A stretch of DNA of 64,000 nucleotides, from assembly GCA_008828725.1 (NCBI GenBank), contig MEHQ01002731.1, positions 41,802-105,801 of the forward strand, written 5' to 3'. The notes beneath the pieces were generated by a model. The model worked only from the letters and a program-made list of their open reading frames with translations, ran no database searches and was not told the origin of the DNA. The position numbers were made by a program, and so were the translations under genes. The DNA is from Saccharina japonica. Lineage: Eukaryota; Sar; Phaeophyceae; Laminariales; Laminariaceae. Below are positions 61,956-64,000 of the stretch, piece after piece; the stretch's first letter is position 1; the number at the start of each line of letters is the position of its first letter.

Positions 61956-64000
61956 GTGGCTTATTCGTCGAACGATCTGTTGTATGAATACGTAAAGGCG
62001 GAATCCACCGTCCTCGGCAGGTCGGGAAGTAGATGTTTGGCTGCCGCCATGTGAACTTTGGACGGTTTAGACATCGCCCTCGCCAGTTGGTTGACGGCAA
62101 CTTAAAGCCATCTTGCTTGTACGGAAATGCCTCATCCCAGCCAGCAGCGAACAAATGTTTTGCGGCCGACATGTGAACTTTGGAAGGCTTCGACATCGCC
62201 CTCGCCAGTTGGTTGAAGGCGTGTAAGATATCCTAGCCAGCCACCTTGTACGTCGTCAGCCAACTAGCGAGGGCGATTCATCAACCGTCCAAAGTTCACA
62301 TGGCGGCAGCCAAACATCTACTTCACTACCTGGCCGGGCCGGTGGATTTCGTCTTTACGTGCAAGCAAGATGGCTTCAAGTTGCCAACTTAAAGTCACCT
62401 TGATTGGAAGCAAAGGCGGAATTGACCGTCCTGGCGAGGTCGGGAAGTAGATTTTTGGCTGCTGTCATGTGAAGTTTGGACGGTTTAGACACCACCCTCG
62501 CTAGTTGGTTGACGGCAAATTAAAGCCCTCTTGCTTGTACGTAAATGCCCCATCCCAGACAGTAGCGAACAAATGCTTGGGTGCCGTCATGCGAACATTC
62601 GAAGGTTTAGACATCGCCCTCGCCAGTTGGTTGAAGGCGTGTAAGATATCCTAGCCAACCACCTTATAAGCGGTCAGCCAACTAGCGAGGGCGATGTCTA
62701 AACCGTCCAAACTTCACATGGCGGCAGCCAAACATCTACATCACTACCTGGCCGGGCCGGTGGATTTCGTATTTACGAACAAGCAAGATGGCTTTATGTT
62801 GCGAACTTAAAGTCACCTTGATTGGACGCAAAGAAAAAATGAACCGTCCTGGCGAGGTCGGGAAGTAGATGTTGGGCTGCCGTCATGTGAACGTTGGACG
62901 GTTTAGACATCACCCTCGCTAGTTGTTTGACAGAAAATTAAAGCCATCTTGCTCGTACGGAAATGCCCCATCCCAGACGGCAGCGAACAAATGTTTGGGT
63001 GCCGTCATGTGAACTTTGGAAGGTTTAGACATCACCCTCGCCAGTTGGTTGAAGGCGTGTAAAATATCCTATTAATAGCCAGCCACCTTATACGCCGTCA
63101 GCCGACTAGCAAGGGCGATGTCTAAACCGTCCATTGTTCACATGGCGGCAGTCAAACATGTACTTCACTACCTGGCCGGGTGGGTGGATTTCGTATGTAC
63201 GTACAAGCAAGATGGCTTTATGTTGCGAACTTAAAGTCACCTTGATTGGACGCAAAGGAAAAATGCACCGGTCCTGGCCAGGTCGGCAAGTAGATGTTTG
63301 GCTGCCGTCATGTGAACTTTGGAAGGTTTAGACATCACCCTCGCTAGTTGGTTGACGGCAACTTAAAGCCCTCTTGCTCGTACGTAAATCCCCCATCCCA
63401 GACAGTAGCAAACAAATGTTTGGGTGCCGTCATGTGAACATTCGAAGGTTTAAACATCGCCCTCGCCAGTTGATTGAAGGCGTGTAAGATATCCTAGCCA
63501 GCCACCTTCTATGCCGTCAGCCAACTAGCGAGGGCCATGTCTAAACCGTCCAAAGTTCACATGGCGGCAGCCAAACATCTACATCACTACCTGGCCGGGC
63601 CGGTGGATTTCGTATTCACGTACAAGCAAGATGGCTTTATGTTGAGAACTTCAAGTCACCTTGATTCGACGCAAAGGCGAAATGAACCGTCCTGGCCAGG
63701 TCGGGAAGTAGATGTTACGCTGCCGTCATGTGAAATTTGGACGGTTTAGACATCACCCTTGCTAGTTGGTTGACGGCAATTTAAAGCCATCTTGCTCGTA
63801 CGTAAATCCCCCATCCCAGCCAGGCAGTGCAGTAAATGTTCGGCTGCCGCCATGTGAACATTCGAAGGTTGAGACATTGCCCTCGCCAGTTGGTTGATGG
63901 CGTGAAATACGTCCTAGCTAGTCATCTCATACCCCGTCAGCCAACTAGCGAGGGTGGTGTCTAAACCGCCCAAAGCTCACATGGCGGTAGTCAAACATCT
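61956..64000. repeat. 420-bp satellite built of copia polyprotein fragments in both orientations
   Basis: The marker GTCAGCCAACTAGCGAGGGC starts units at 62255, 62673, 63097, 63516 and 63936, so the period is about 420 bp and at least four complete units are present. The array runs off the right edge. Each unit carries one plus and two minus copies of the same short coding piece. It reads SKPSKVHMAAAKHL, then YLAGPVDFVFTYKQDGF, the Ty1/copia region between reverse transcriptase and RNase H. Frames are broken. One unit has a 6-bp insertion making CTATTAATAG (63069). Confidence 0.9.

Overview
This window reads as nuclear DNA of a stramenopile, most likely a brown alga. The reasons are two spliced, intron-rich minus-strand genes with GC-rich exons, phase-consistent GT-AG introns and two GC-AG introns, introns full of low-complexity and transposon-derived DNA, a single-exon protein built from WPASL/FNxPI repeats of a type I associate with brown algal genomes, and copia, SINE and MITE debris. 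The organism call is inference; no rRNA or organelle marker is present. There is no bacterial operon and no CRISPR array.

Layout. 1-1808 is two units of a 904-bp tandem repeat cut by the left edge, followed by a hairpin and a small inverted-repeat element. 2-8 kb is mostly non-coding, with a minisatellite, a tRNA-derived SINE, tandem duplications and decayed coding fragments. 8024-9637 (+) is an open frame with thirteen 22-residue FNIP-like repeats. 9.6-15 kb holds a long inverted repeat and dispersed repeats. 15155-37032 (-) is one gene of at least 17 exons encoding an LKB1-interacting-protein (STK11IP)/nischarin-like protein: leucine-rich repeats, long disordered stretches, then PH-like C-terminal segments. 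37-45.7 kb is intergenic, with a PIF/Harbinger-like MITE, another inverted-repeat element and a 0.9-kb AC-rich minisatellite. 45740-60726 (-) carries twelve exons of UDP-sugar pyrophosphorylase (USP); roughly the first 95 residues were not found. From about 61.96 kb to the right edge is a 420-bp satellite made of copia polyprotein fragments in both orientations.

The most unusual feature is in the introns. In both genes, several introns contain tandem arrays whose founding unit straddles a splice site: the last tens of bases of the exon plus the splice donor (or the acceptor plus the start of the exon) are copied into the adjacent intron as diverged ghost exon ends. In one USP intron there are six ghosts at about 90-bp spacing, several with intact donor-like CAG/GTACAC junctions. 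A second signal is short insertions at CTAG: dispersed-repeat copies differ by clean insertions giving CTA-CAG-TAG or CTATTAATAG, and both motifs are strongly over-represented. These look like excision footprints of TA-targeting (Tc1/mariner-like) elements. A third is a dispersed family always joined at one end to a G-run, which in reverse orientation would be a retroposon with a poly(C) tail.

The two genes are not obviously in one pathway. USP makes UDP-sugars for polysaccharide synthesis; the STK11IP/nischarin-like protein is expected to be a scaffold on endomembranes. Exon coordinates were derived by eye from reading frame, splice dinucleotides, phase and similarity to remembered family sequences; no alignment or search was run.
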